Shown: positions 45,307 through 56,967 of the stretch, one piece after another
Layout: the number at the start of each line of letters is the position of its first letter
How positions within the stretch are numbered: the stretch's first letter is position 1
Assembly (NCBI GenBank): GCA_002286715.1
Contig: NSJX01000051.1
Coordinates: 97,906 to 161,905 of the forward strand
Direction: 5' to 3'
DNA length: 64,000 nt
Origin: Dentipellis sp. KUC8613
Taxonomy: Eukaryota > Basidiomycota > Agaricomycetes > Russulales > Hericiaceae
The notes under the pieces: model-generated
What the model was told of the DNA's origin: nothing
Seen by the model: the letters and a program-made list of their open reading frames with translations, nothing else
The model's database searches: none
Made by a program: the position numbers and the translations under genes

Positions 45307-45579
45307 CTATTTCGTCGCTTTGGAACCCGCCCCTTCCGACGCTTTCCCATCACCACTGGCAGCCGCCCCGGGTGCATTCAACACGCCCTCGCGTCTTTTC
45401 TCCATGGCCTTCTTGTCCTTCTCCGCCTGCTGCCGCACGTGTGCATGATATCGTAGCTCGTCATCTTTACTCTTGAACACCAGGTTCTTGACCACCTGGA
45501 TGTGTCCCGGGACCACTTTCACTTTCTGTGAGCCATGAAGACCATTCTCTCCTCGCACGGCGCGCCGGAATGGACTCAT
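45307..45579 (-). CDS. Small basic protein, tandem paralog 1 (unknown function)
   Basis: About 90 residues from the ATG at 45579. The C-terminal half is Lys/Arg/Gln-rich: KDDELRYHAHVRQQAEKDKK followed by AMEKRREG, then a short Gly/Ala tail ending SKATK. It aligns with the protein at 46201-46524 in the block DELR.....RQQAE.DKKAMEKR and at the KATK end, which supports real coding. The open frame extends further upstream (to 45702), and a 5' exon is possible since the upstream DNA also resembles that of paralog 2. No known family recognised. The helix is highly charged, without membrane segment or signal peptide. Confidence 0.5.
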   Translation of the reverse strand: MSPFRRAVRGENGLHGSQKVKVVPGHIQVVKNLVFKSKDDELRYHAHVRQQAEKDKKAMEKRREGVLNAPGAAASGDGKASEGAGSKATK

Positions 45580-46200
45580 GTCCTCTTTGCTGAATCTACT
45601 CGAATGACAGGTTCCGTGAATTTCGAGTTGGAGAGCAAAAAGCAAAAGGTTACAGGGAAGCTGACCTGCGGGTATGGGCCAAGTATTCTTTGACGATATC
45701 AAAGAAACAGCTCCCGGCTGCGATTGCGCGGATAGTGGCAGTCAGTTTGAAGAGGTGTTCCGGCATGCATGGTGGCGTGCGGCAGTTCATATATGTACGC
45801 GGCTATGACCCCTGGGACTTTACGATCGTAGACTCGCCTGCAGGCATGATCTCCATGCATGTGCTCGGAAAATGTCATGGAACTAGCTCAGAGCGCCGAT
45901 GGCACAGATGAATGGTCAGATTACGCGCAGCCAGTGGAACTTTGTGAAAGAGATCTGTTACGCCGAGAACAAACCCAGCGATGCTGGGGGGCGAATATCT
46001 GGTCGTCACTGGGAATGGATTGTGCCGGGATATGTGGAATAAACATATATAGTGGGTTTCTAGAAATTGGCATAAGAACATCACGTTCCGCATCTGTTCC
46101 GAGAGCAAATGTCAATCATCATCAACACGAGTCGACTGATCATAGATCTAACGAGCATGGAATGGGTGTCCGACCCTCACTTACCGACAACGATTCGTGA
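45580..46200. other. Intergenic between the small basic paralogs
   Basis: Contains flanks of the tandem duplication: the CGTTCCG..CCTGT stretch after paralog 1 (near 45180) recurs at about 46087 after paralog 2. No other feature seen. Confidence 0.5.
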
Positions 46201-46524
46201 TTATTTCGTCGCCTTGCGTCCTGCATCTGCCCGCGCGACCGTGCCGGGCGTGTTCTTCGACGCACCAGCATGTCTTTTCTCCATAGCCTTTTTGTCCATT
46301 TCCGCCTGCTGCCGCGTGTACACGCGATGCCGCAGCTCGTCTTCTTTGCCCTTAGACATCAGGCCCTTGGAAAGATCTGTAGCCCTGTTGGAGCTGTTCC
46401 CTGCTCCCGCCTTTGCCTTCTGCGAGCTTTGCGCTGCACGCGCCCGCGCTGTGCCGCCGGATATTGTGCGGCCCATCTCTTTCTTTGGGCGGCGGGCTTT
46501 GTAAGTTTCACTTTGTGAAGACAT
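46201..46524 (-). CDS. Small basic protein, tandem paralog 2 (unknown function)
   Basis: 107 residues from the ATG at 46524. A basic N-terminus (YKARRPKKEMGR) and an Ala/Ser/Lys-rich middle are followed by the block shared with paralog 1 (KEDELRHRVYTRQQAEMDKK, then AMEKR) and the ending GRKATK. Theoretical charge is strongly positive; no known domain is recognised. A nucleic-acid- or ribosome-associated role could be imagined from composition, but there is no direct evidence. Upstream minus-strand sequence (CCCGCAGGCGAG) parallels that of paralog 1 (CCCGCAGGTCAG), so a small upstream exon may exist in both. Confidence 0.55.
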   Translation of the reverse strand: MSSQSETYKARRPKKEMGRTISGGTARARAAQSSQKAKAGAGNSSNRATDLSKGLMSKGKEDELRHRVYTRQQAEMDKKAMEKRHAGASKNTPGTVARADAGRKATK

Positions 46525-47459
46525 TATGCAAAAACTCGCCTGCGGGTTTGACTCGGGTATCCTCGACGATAGCTATCTGAAAAGAAGTACCAAGCTATAC
46601 TCGGTACGGGCAATGGACCAGTCAGTCACGGCGGTTACGGTAATTTGAACAGGTGTTTTCCCATGTGGCAAATGATATGCATGGCTATGCCCGCGGGCGC
46701 TTTTTTTTATGGTTCGAATGAACATAACCTCCTGCACAATCCCGGTGGGTATTCGCATCCAAGCTGGTCAAAGGGTTCGGAGACGGACATGAAGCTTTGG
46801 ATTTGGGTTCCGGAGGCAAAGTCCCAGTAAGAGGATAAATAAGCGCCGAGCCACTGGCCAATCGTTAGCGCTTTCTCGGCAAATCCCGCATAATGTTTGG
46901 GACGCTTGGCGAATGGCCTGCTCTTGACCACGACGCAGCGTCGACATCGCATGAACTGACAATATCCCACAGCACAGAAAGATTGCAGTGTCTTGCAATC
47001 ATGGCTTAAAAGTTGATGTTCTCCTGCTGCAACTTTGAACCGCAACCGAACAAGCCACATTGTATTATAATTTACGCAAAAGGTACGCGAACCAATGAAC
47101 ATACGCATCTGACGAATTCATTTGAGGCATGACAGCTTTAATTAGATGGCTTGAAACGACTTCGACCCCAAAGGAGTTGTCGCAGCGATCGTATAGCAGC
47201 GAAGCGCTGCGGTTGATACACGCTGATGGCCGTATATATAGGTTCCATGGACACTGAACATGACGCTGACAACCGAACGATCCCTCTCTCGTACGAGAAC
47301 GCGCGACTCCTACACATTGCTACCTTTGATCGCTGAAAGCTAACTTCCGTCGGTGCTTGCGGCTCCAGAGCAAGTTTGAGAGTCAGGCGGGCTGTAGGTA
47401 CGTTGCCAAGAGGACGTTGCCAAATTCAGTCACGGCGCTCTAACGAGAACGCAGACGTC
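46525..47459. other. Intergenic upstream of the membrane protein gene
   Basis: No coding, RNA or repeat feature recognised in this ~930 nt stretch. Confidence 0.55.
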
Positions 47460-49300
47460 ATGGAGCCCGGGCCCATGTACGGCGGACGAGCGCCCGCTGG
47501 GCGGTCGACACTAGACGGCCAGCCATGGCAGGCGGAGAGGAGCACCCGCAACGGTCGTTGGCATACGGATGTCGAAGCGCAGAGAGCCCGTTCGCAGAAT
47601 GCCCAAGAGATGGATGAGCCTAAACGCGAAGGGGAAGTCTCGATTGATAGCTTGCGCGCAGATGACGGTGCGTCGCACGATTCGTCCGAGATTCTGCGTG
47701 GAGACGAGCCGGATCTTCAGGTGTGCAGGATATCCCTGAGGGTCAAGCAGATGAAGGAGACGAGCACGATGTTGAGTGGCATGCGGAACGCTTGACCAGA
47801 GAAGTACTAGACGCTCGACGACCTGCGATCAAGATTCGTGCGTGATGAATGTTTGGCAGCAGACTATTTCGCTAACGCGGCGCAGCTGCTGAGAAGGCGA
47901 ACTCTTCTCCGAGTCCGGCACCTCGAAGTGTCGTTCTTGACTACCACTTGTGAGTCTTCACCTTCGGCACCTGATCTACTTGCGTATTTGACTCTCTGTT
48001 GATTTGTGTCTCATTTTTGCAGAAACATATCGCGATGTCGTCACGAGCTCAAGCGATTCCGCGACGCTACCGAATTCATGCACCCTGAAGACAAGTTTGT
48101 GCCTCTTTACACATCAACGCGCGTGCGCATATTCCGTCGCTGCGACGCCGCCCTCCGAACCCTTCGCAGGCAGTCGGCGACTGGCGCCTCTTTGACTGTA
48201 AGTAAGATCTACAACGATCATATCACGTAGTAGGATGGTCATCAACTGTGTTGTCTTCAGTCTATCCGCGAGGAACTGCACCGACTCGCCGTGTCTCTCG
48301 GTCACTTCGAGAGCCTGCTGGTCATCCTCTCGGATTCGAAGCGGCTTCCAGAGGCAAATGTGTTCTCTCTTCTCAGCTATTCAATCCAGGTATGAATGTG
48401 GTCAATGTTGATGACAGACTCCTTTATGATGTTTGTGCAGTTCTATAATCAGAAATTCAACAGTTGCCAAGGTAAATTTTGCACAATTTTCTTTTCTCAT
48501 CTGCTTGAATTACTTCATAGAAGCTACAATCCCTGACCTTGTTTCTTCTCTAAATGATGATATCAAGGGCCTCAGCACTGATGTTAGTAGTGCAACAGAA
48601 TCTGGTGAGTTCCGACTCTATTTCATTCTCTTTATTTCTGATCCAATACATACAGTAAATTTCACCAAGAGATTGGTAATAGAAAGACTCTCCAACCACC
48701 TCATAGGAGCCACCTTCTTCTCATCAGTAACAGCAACCACCATCTCCATCACCTTCCAAGACAGTCATGGCTTGGGCAATGCAGTGAATGCATTTTGGTT
48801 TCTGTCTTTGGTGCTCAGTGTAGCCTCAGTGGCTACCAGTATTTCTGGCTTAGGTCTGAGATACCAGACTCAGTATGTCTTTCTCTTTTCAGGATTGAGG
48901 AGTATGTCTGCTGAGATTAGTTGCTGTCAGTTCTGGTATCCCAAAGTTCTCAGACTACAAATTCCCCATTCTGTACTCCTGGTTTGAAGTCATCCCTGCT
49001 GTACTCCTCACCTTGTCCATTGCATTCTTTGCCATAGGCTTTGTATTCTTCATGTACTCATCATCACAGGCAAGCTCCTTCCCTGCCAGTGCACATCACC
49101 TTGCACTTTGAACTGATCTGCTTTTTTTGTTCCAGAATCTTGCAGTGTCTATTGTAGTCACAGCATCTGTTGGGATTGTAATGTTATGTTTTGCTCTTGT
49201 TTCTCTCAAGTTCAAGACCTTGACAAAGGCAGAGGTTGAGAAACACAGGATCCAGTGGCTTTACAGGCCTTTCCAAGAGAAAGAGGTGGATGATGATTAG
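47460..49300 (+). CDS. Predicted multi-pass membrane protein (unknown family)
   Basis: Exons 47460-47667, 47721-47837, 47886-47949, 48023-48197, 48261-48389, 48441-48471, 48521-48604, 48656-48872, 48931-49069 and 49136-49300 give 442 residues. The N-terminal ~190 residues are hydrophilic and charged (EGQADEGDEHDVEWHAERL). A helical segment with SIREELHRLAVSLGHFESLL follows. Three strongly hydrophobic stretches are likely membrane helices: FWFLSLVLSVASVATSIS, EVIPAVLLTLSIAFFAIGF and VSIVVTASVGIVMLCFALV. The C-terminus is short and charged (YRPFQEKEVDDD). The intron after 49069 is GC-AG. The second half (from about 48440) is much AT-richer in codon use than the first. Architecture resembles lineage-specific basidiomycete membrane proteins; no function assignable. 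Confidence 0.72.
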
Positions 49301-49407
49301 TACAGTACTTGTATACTACAATAAATATCTGGCTATACCTTACACTCATCTGTCATTAACTGCATGTGCATGCACATTCAAAACAATACAATACCCAGAG
49401 AAAAGCA

Positions 49408-50748
49408 TCAAGATTCATCCATGTCACTGCCGTACCCATCTCCCAACCCCACAAGACTCTTCCCAGTTGCACCACCACTATCTTCCGCTCCCGCCGGTTC
49501 GGCCGCTTTCGCAGCTACCTTTTTCTTCCCGATCTTCACCCCTTTCAATGCTGAACCGGTACCTGCCGACTTCTTCGTCGCTACCGATGACTTCCCAAGC
49601 CCAAGTGTCACTATGCCCTCCAACGGTGGGGCTGGCGGCACTGCTGGACGTTTAGACGCGAATGGAAGCTTCGAGCGATCCCTGCCAGCGTCAGGGACTC
49701 TAGGTGAGCTGGTCGAGGGTCGCGTAGCGTGCGCGGCGGTGGACATTGCTTGGACTTGTGCTGAGGGTTTCATGGGGAGGGACGGGTGTGCCGGCAACGC
49801 GGACGAAGAGGCTGCCGGCGCAACTGAGGTGCTAGGCGAGCTCGAGCGCGTCTCGCGGGCCTTGTCTTGTTCGATCTGGCGTAGCTTGGCTTCCATGATC
49901 GCGATCTTGTCCTTCGTCCTCGTCTTCATCCTATATGACCGTAAGCACCCGGGGCACAGATACAAATGATCCTCTACGAACCCGCTCTTCAGTAGGCTGA
50001 GTGCAGTAGGTCGTCCGGCCTCGTTCACGGAACGCCTGTACGTGGCCGACCCGCCCGCATCGACCGGCGCCTGGTGCGCATGCGTGACGACCAGCCGACG
50101 ACCGCGCAGCAGCTTGTTGTGCGCGACGCTGAGTGCTCGTTCTGCGTCCTATAAACACACGCATGCGAGGATCAGTCATCCCGGATCGACACTACCGCCT
50201 GCAGATCAAGCTGCTCCCCCGGGCCTGTGCATCGCGTCGGCAGAAAGATAGCAGCATGAGATGGCGTTGTGACGCGGGGGTCGGATGCATGCACATAAGA
50301 AGGACCCGGGGTGAGCATGCACACTTGTGGTCGTAGGAGCGGTGGGACTTACGGCTGCCTCGACAAACTCGACGAACGCGTATCCGCGCGGCTTGCCCTT
50401 CAGCGGGCCGGACTTGTGGAACAGGAAGTCCAGATGCGAGAGCTTGCCGAACTTCGAGAACAGCTGGATGAGCGTGTATCTGTGGGTGCGCGAGCGGCGG
50501 TCAGTTGCGTTTTGTCAAAGGCAGAGTGGAGAGTGGAGTGCGACGTACTCGTCGACGGATGGGTGCAGGTTGCCGACATAAAGGCGGTCTTTGAGCACTT
50601 GTCGCGATTGGGATGCGGGCGCAGACGTTGAGGTGGAAGCTATGGGTGGGCCGGTTGTCGATGCGGGATATGACAAGAGCGAAGATGTCGGCGGAACGCT
50701 TTCAGCTAGAGATGTACCAGGGCTTTGGTTACTTGGGGACAACGACAT
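49408..50748 (-). CDS. RBM18: RBM18-like RNA-binding protein (single RRM)
   Basis: Exons 50748-50549, 50479-50353 and 50148-49408 give 355 residues. One RRM spans about residues 50-145: RNP2 in [10 protein letters not shown], the RBM18-typical [20 protein letters not shown], then RNP1 as [10 protein letters not shown] and a [15 protein letters not shown] strand. A conserved C-terminal segment ([20 protein letters not shown]) carries a CxxC pair, followed by a coiled segment ([20 protein letters not shown]) and a Ser/Pro/Ala-rich tail ending [12 protein letters not shown]18 is a nuclear protein of uncertain function. The domain call is solid; orthology is likely. Confidence 0.85.
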
Positions 50749-51081
50749 TGTCGATACCACTAAATCTGAGCGGGGCGCAAGGGTCTTGACAGGTCGGGGT
50801 AAGAAAGCCACGAGGAAAAATATAACATATGTAAGAGGGCCCCAGGTTTCCCTACGGGCGAGTCGAACCCCGCTCTCACGGCCGCAAGTGCGCAACCGAT
50901 ACACCATCGGCAATGAAATGAGAGAACAACAACTATATTTTTGAACATCGTTGACCAGTTCACAAAGGGATCTATTTCAATGGGAGTTGGAGTCCCCGCT
51001 ATTTCTCCTTCGGCGCGCGCTACGTCCACATGAAAGTGACTTATATAAAACCTCAAGACGCCCGATAGTACTGTCCAGTGA
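50749..51081. other. Intergenic between RBM18-like and F-box-like genes, containing a tRNA relic
   Basis: 333 nt; the RBM18 promoter overlaps or abuts the tRNA-like element at 50846-50912. Nothing else seen. Confidence 0.55.
50846..50912 (-). pseudogene. tRNA-like relic (A box and B box retained, acceptor stem not closing)
   Basis: Minus strand carries an A-box-like TGGTGTATCGG and a B-box GGTTCGACTCG, with a TTTTT about 25 nt downstream. The 3' part (GAGAGCGGGGTTCGACTC) is identical to the tRNA-Asp at 52867-52938, but the T stem has two mismatches (CGGGG against CGCCC) and the 3' acceptor GTAGGGA has no 5' partner. No anticodon stem of five pairs could be built. I read it as a decayed tRNA gene; an unusual intron-containing tRNA is the alternative. 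Confidence 0.45.
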
Positions 51082-52542
51082 TCAAGTTGACAGATTTCCT
51101 CCCTCCTCGTCGATGAAATCCGTCAAACGTGACTGAATCTCCCTGGCCACTTCACCTTCATCCGAGTCCGACATAAACTCTTCAGGAGGCTCTTCGCTCG
51201 GTGAGGAATAAGTGTACGAGCTGTCGGCATCGCTGTCGTAATCCTGCTGCTGCAGCCATGTCACCCCATGGCGCGTCTGCGCGAGCGTAACGTCGCCGAA
51301 ACTCCATGTTGCGTATGCTTGGTCTCGAGGTATACGGCTATCGGGCGCGATGATGACGGGCAGCTCAGGGAATGCACTCAGCGATCCGCCAAAGACGCGA
51401 ACAGATTCGAGCCGCGGAAGATCAACGTTGCCATCCAGGATGTCTGGTCGTGGATCTTCGAGCAGATCCTCGCGACTGAACGAAGGAACCCACACGTCTA
51501 TCCACCGCAATGAGTGATGGCGCGACAGATCCAGCCGGTCGGTTGTGTATGTGATATAATGTTCTAGATTGGGACAGAGTTCAATAAGTCCCTGGTCGCT
51601 GGTGGTACCTTTGAGCTGATAGCGCATCAGGTCGTGTCGAAGCTCGAGTCGATCTGACGGTGGCAAGTCCGGCAAGAAATTGAGATGCAGCCGACGGAGT
51701 GTGCACCCGTATGCTTCTACCAAGGGAAAGACATTCTGTCTGAATCGCCAGTATGCCGCGGCCCCCTCGGGTTCTCCTAAACGAATTCCTGAGAAGCAGA
51801 ATGTCAAGCTCTGCAGGGCCGGGAGCGAGAGCCGTTTCTCGATACCCCAAGACGGACCTGTCACTTCCAGCGCACGGAGTCGAGGGAGAGTGATGATTTC
51901 AGAAGCTGGTGCAGCCATGGACGCTGGCCAGGTAACAGCCAAGGACTCCAAATTAGCGCAAGCACAGAGAAATTGGGCACGATCCAGCGTGCTGTGTTCT
52001 CGAGTAGCGTCAATCCGAAGGTGAGTGATCTGAGCCAACCGGTCCCATTGCGCGGAAAGCGGTTTTTGTGGTATGATTGGGGCGTACACTGAGAACAACG
52101 CCTGCTCACTGAACGAGAGATGCTTTAGATTGCAGCATAATTCCAATATCTTGTCAAGATATTCGTGCATGAGGCTGTTTGGTGCTGGCGAGTGCCGTGA
52201 AGTGTGAAATGCTATAGACAGACTCCTCACGAGCTGACCTCGATTTCCGGGAGCGACCGCGAGGGTGCGATAGAGAAGGGGGAAATTGAGAGTAGAGGTC
52301 AAGATGGCTTTACGATAGAGGACCTCCGTTGCCGGTGCGTGCCAGGCCTTGCACACCAGTGCCAAAGATTTTGCCGTGTACACAAACGGTTTCCAGCACA
52401 CGTCCGGTGACCAGAGGAGATTGGCGTTCCACACTATTCCAGGCTGGCCCGCAGCGAGGTCGAAGATATAGATTAGTATCTCCACCATAAGACGGGAGAC
52501 GGCAGAGGGCTCCATTCCGCTCGGGTGCTTCGGCGTGCACAT
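51082..52542 (-). CDS. F-box-like / leucine-rich-repeat-type protein
   Basis: 486 residues in a single exon; first ATG at 52542, with a second possible start at 52515 (MEPSAV). The N-terminus MVEILIYIFDLAAG with VCKAWHAPATEVLYR is the divergent F-box pattern common in basidiomycetes (SCF substrate adaptors). The remainder is irregular LRR-like sequence (LKHLSFSE, ITHLRIDATR, LESLAVTW, LRALEVTG, LQSLTFCF, LRRLHLNF, LESVRVFGG). The tail is acidic (SDADSSYTYSSPSEEPPEEF). Substrate unknown. An upstream frame (52473-52694, ATG near 52655) could be a 5' exon, but its donor phase does not fit, so it was left out. Confidence 0.75.
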   Translation of the reverse strand: MCTPKHPSGMEPSAVSRLMVEILIYIFDLAAGQPGIVWNANLLWSPDVCWKPFVYTAKSLALVCKAWHAPATEVLYRKAILTSTLNFPLLYRTLAVAPGNRGQLVRSLSIAFHTSRHSPAPNSLMHEYLDKILELCCNLKHLSFSEQALFSVYAPIIPQKPLSAQWDRLAQITHLRIDATREHSTLDRAQFLCACANLESLAVTWPASMAAPASEIITLPRLRALEVTGPSWGIEKRLSLPALQSLTFCFSGIRLGEPEGAAAYWRFRQNVFPLVEAYGCTLRRLHLNFLPDLPPSDRLELRHDLMRYQLKGTTSDQGLIELCPNLEHYITYTTDRLDLSRHHSLRWIDVWVPSFSREDLLEDPRPDILDGNVDLPRLESVRVFGGSLSAFPELPVIIAPDSRIPRDQAYATWSFGDVTLAQTRHGVTWLQQQDYDSDADSSYTYSSPSEEPPEEFMSDSDEGEVAREIQSRLTDFIDEEGGNLST

Positions 52543-53347
52543 TGAATCAATTTCTGGGAAGCATCCACCGATTCAGATGGACATACTTTCTCATCCGAAT
52601 CTTGAAGTCCGCTGGACCCTGTAGAGCAGCAGCTTACCGCCGCTAGCAGATCTTCCATCGACAGTGGATCTACTACGTCCGAACCTAATCCCAAACATAA
52701 TCAGTATCGCGCAGAAACGTGGCTAGTAAAACAATCATGACACTGACTCTCGGGGAGCATGACCGGACACAGACGTCGTACTTGTGAAGATTGCCAAAGG
52801 TGACACAGAGGCTAAGGCCAGATGTCCGATTGCCGATCAGCCATGGAAGAGAAAGAAAAAGGACACTCCCTGGCGGGGAGTCGAACCCCGCTCTCGCGCG
52901 TGACAGGCGCGTGTACTGATCCGATATACTACCAGGGATTGAAAGAGGGCAGCGTCATTGCATCTATATACGCCAGCGCCTCTACCCACAGCAGACAAAA
53001 TATTCAGACGCACCTCCAAGTCGGCGTAGACACGATGCGGTGTAGCAAAAGTCAATGGCTTCGGCCCTGAGAACACAGGGAAACACAATTTTCATGGCAC
53101 TGACCACCAGACATTCAGATCATGTTGGCGCGGGGTCGTCGACCTCGAGCTCTATCTCACTGATAACAGCTACGAAACCCAACGTTCGTTCGAACTTGAA
53201 ATCACAGTGATGAGTGCATGCAGGGGGGGCATTGATTCGGGCTAATCATGGTCATACTTCGACATATGCAATGCGTTACGATAGTTGAGAATACACGGCA
53301 TCACTCCGAAAGCAAAAGAGAGAGAAACAGAACGAGTACAATATGGC
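52543..53347. other. Intergenic containing tRNA-Asp
   Basis: About 800 nt between the F-box-like gene and the uL14 gene. tRNA-Asp at 52867-52938 is the only recognised feature. Confidence 0.6.
52867..52938 (-). tRNA. tRNA-Asp (GTC)
   Basis: 72 nt, no intron. Acceptor TCCCTGG pairs with CCAGGGA. The anticodon stem CGCGC/GCGCG encloses CTGTCAC, giving anticodon GTC. The T arm CGGGG-TTCGACT-CCCCG is perfect, and a TTTTT terminator follows within about 10 nt. Confidence 0.95.
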
Positions 53348-54144
<797 letters not shown>

Positions 54145-54856
54145 TTTGGTGGGTCTTGAGGATACAGGCTACGGTCCGACGCTGGAGGATGTCACCAAGG
54201 TTCCCCGCCACACTTGGGGCGTGGGAACTGTACAGTTTTTCGGGAATTGCCGGGAGGCGGTGGCTGCGGGCGGTGGCAACCCGCGCCCGGCACAGGAAAT
54301 AATTTGAATTTCGCCGTCACCGACATTTCATTTCGTTTGACAACTCATGTCGGCATGCTAGCTGCCTTCCCGTTTCTCGCCTTTGTTGTCTGTCGCCTGT
54401 AGTTCCTGACTGTATTTCCCCCATGCGGCCGTGTCTTGCGCCGTGCGGGCGGCCTGTTGCAGCGAGGTGCCCCATAATCGGTATACTACAATATTTACTC
54501 CTCCCAATCACGCATGCAACTTGCCTTGCGAGGCGTCCCAGGTAACGGCACTCTCCTCATTGCCTAGGCAGCTGACCCGCGGTTCTGAGACGTTGTATCA
54601 CCGTGCGCGTCACCGATCATGGCTCTGTATGTTCTTCAGCTGCCTCGTTGTCCCCGGCAGGCATATGGCAGCTACCATCGCCCGTTCCAGCCGACTTCTG
54701 CCTACCGCCAGCATCTGTTCGGCATCTTGATGTGGGCGCAAGGCCGAGCGCGTTGCTGCGAGCCAGGAGACGCATCAGCACGTGATGCCCGGGCTGCGTT
54801 TTCTGCTGAGAAAAGGCCCCGCTTCCGCTTATCCATCGCCCTCCTTTCCTCCCGCC
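54145..54856. other. Divergent promoter between uL14 and the F-box/LRR gene
   Basis: About 700 nt. Pyrimidine-rich tracts but no coding or RNA feature recognised. Confidence 0.55.
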
Positions 54857-56546
54857 ATGCACAGGCTCTGGCACAACCTGGATGTCGTCGCCTTGATTGT
54901 CGACCACATCAGGGCCTCCATCGACTACAGCGACGAACACGGCGACCCCACCGGCTATCGCTCGCTCGCGGCGCTCGCGAGGGTGTGCAAAGTGATATCC
55001 CCCATCGCATTGAATTCGCTCTGGCATGAATTGACCGACCTTCGGCCTATACACGAGTTGTTGAGGGTCATTCCTGCTGGAGACACCTCCCAGGTATGGC
55101 GGGCAATTTCTGAGCGCAGTGCGGTCCTGACGATCGTCTGCCCTCCAGCTAGACGGGAGCGCACGCTGGGACATATTTGACGCGTATGCATCCCGAGTTC
55201 GCGCTGTGAGGATGAACAACTTCCGAGACGACGTCACAGCCAATGTGCGAGCGGCCCTCAAGCAGCGTACGCCCCTGCTTCCCTGCCTCCAGGCTCTGTC
55301 GTGGGTCTGCCGCGGATCGTCGCTCCGATATCTGCCCTGTTTCGCGTCCTCAATGCTAAGCACGGTATGGCTCTACCCTACGTCCACTTGGATCTTGCAC
55401 GATGAACTTCGCCCGCCCCTCGTTGACCTCCTGCGCGGCCTCAGCGACAACTCTCCGAACCTCCGCGAGCTCTCCCTCACCGGCTTCATCATGCACGAGC
55501 AGACTGAGTCCGTGGCACGGGATAACCTGCAGCAGGTGGCCTCGCTCCGCGCGCTCTCCGTTCTATCCATAGACCTCCGCTTCGTCATCTGCCCGAACAC
55601 GGTGCAAGTCCTGTCCGGCATGCCGCACCTGCGTTCGCTCTACTTCTCCAGTCTGAGCGAGGACCCACCCCCCTCGCGCGCATTCACCGCCGCGCGCGCC
55701 GGCTTCGACAAGCTCACCTGCCTGACGCTCGCCATGTCGCGCGGGCTGACCGAGATGGTCCTCGAGGCGCTCCCGCCGTGCGGCGTGACGTACGTGCGCA
55801 TGTCCACGGGCCCGCACGGCGGGGTGCGCCACCTCGCGCGGCTCTTCGGGCCCACGCTCGCGTCGCTCGAGCTCGCGTGCGACGTGCCCGCCGCGGACGC
55901 GGCCGAGCAGATGCGCGCGGGCGTCGTCGCGCACCTGCACCTGTGCGGCCTCACGAAGGTCATCCTCGGCTTCCCGCACGCGCACGCGGTCACGGACAGC
56001 CTGTGCGGCGAGATGGCCGCCGCGTGGCCGCGCCTGCAGAGCCTGAAGCTGCGCCGCTTCCCGCGCATGGTCGACGACGGCTGGACGGCGGGCATGGCGA
56101 CGCTCGAGGGCCTCGTGCCGTTCGCGCAGCGCTGCCCCGAGCTGCGCGAGCTCGCGATCAACATCGATGCGTCGGGCAGCCACTGGGGCGCCGTCGCGGT
56201 TGGCCCGACGAGGAGCCGGCTGTGCACGCTCGACCTCGCGCAGAGCACGGTGACGGCTCCTGAAGCCGTTGCAGAGTTTGTGCTGCGCGTGTTCCCCGAG
56301 CTCGCGTCGCTGTCGTGCAACTACCGACGCCCGCTGGGCCCGAACGAGGATATCGAGGCGATGCCGGAAAACGTGTCACGGCGGCAGATGCAGAAGAGGG
56401 TGGTAGCACTGGTGGGTGGAGCAATAGTTCATGTTTGTGTTGGTGGTGCTGACGACGAGAACAGCAGCGTGCGCGGAAGCGGGTGTGCGAGCAGCCGTGT
56501 TTCTGGTATGGAGAGGACAGGTGGGCGTGAGGAGCATTACTATTAG
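54857..56546 (+). CDS. F-box/LRR-like protein
   Basis: Exons 54857-55093 and 55149-56546 (phase-0, 55-nt intron) give 544 residues. The N-terminus MHRLWHNLDVVALIVDHI with SLAALARVCKVISPIALNSLW is a typical basidiomycete F-box. LRR-type strands follow (LRELSLTGFI, LSVLSIDL, LRSLYFSSL, LTCLTLAMS, LASLELACD, LQSLKLRRFP, LRELAINID, LCTLDLAQS). Expected to act as a substrate receptor of an SCF ubiquitin ligase. Codon use is extremely GC-rich from about 55600 onward. The last ~60 residues are low complexity and could be mis-spliced. An upstream in-frame ATG at 54785 exists, but F-box alignment favours 54857. Confidence 0.8.
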
Positions 56547-56967
56547 AGCACATACCATACTATAGTACATTATTATTGCAGCCATCCTGGAGGTGGATTA
56601 TGATATACCTAAAAAGTGGAATGGGAAAGACGAGCGCCTATAAGCTTAGCGATCACGCCTCGTTGTTTGAGTCGTCCGGCGTGGCTGTTGCTTGGTTTGC
56701 TTTCTCTGCTCATCCCAGGGCGGCCTCCCCCGTTCTTTTTCAATACCCTCACCCGCATCGTCCTCCGCGACAGATCTGCCTTCTTTCCTTCTATTTTGTT
56801 TCTTTTGTTTTCCTCTTCCAGCCCATCCCGTACCCCCGCCATCACCGCGTGTTCGCGCCTCCACTCCGAACCGCAACTAAGGCGTCTTCCTGCTTATCTT
56901 CCCCATCTAACCCGCCTACGCGCCCCATTCGCGCCATCGTACTCGCAATCTCTCTCCGATTCGTGCA
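56547..56967. other. Promoter/5' UTR of the Spg1-like GTPase gene
   Basis: Pyrimidine-rich leader before the ATG; nothing else recognised. Confidence 0.6.

Noticed and set aside
47701..47800. Frameshift in the membrane-protein gene (frame change near CTTCAGGTGTGCAG)
   Set aside because: A normal 53-nt intron (47668-47720, GTGCGT...TTCAG) restores the frame, so no mutation is needed.
52473..52694. 5' exon (MEDLLAAVSCCSTG...) for the F-box-like gene at 51082-52542
   Set aside because: The likely donor after DSDEK is phase 0, whereas the acceptor before the MCTPKH exon needs phase 1; no consistent join was found.
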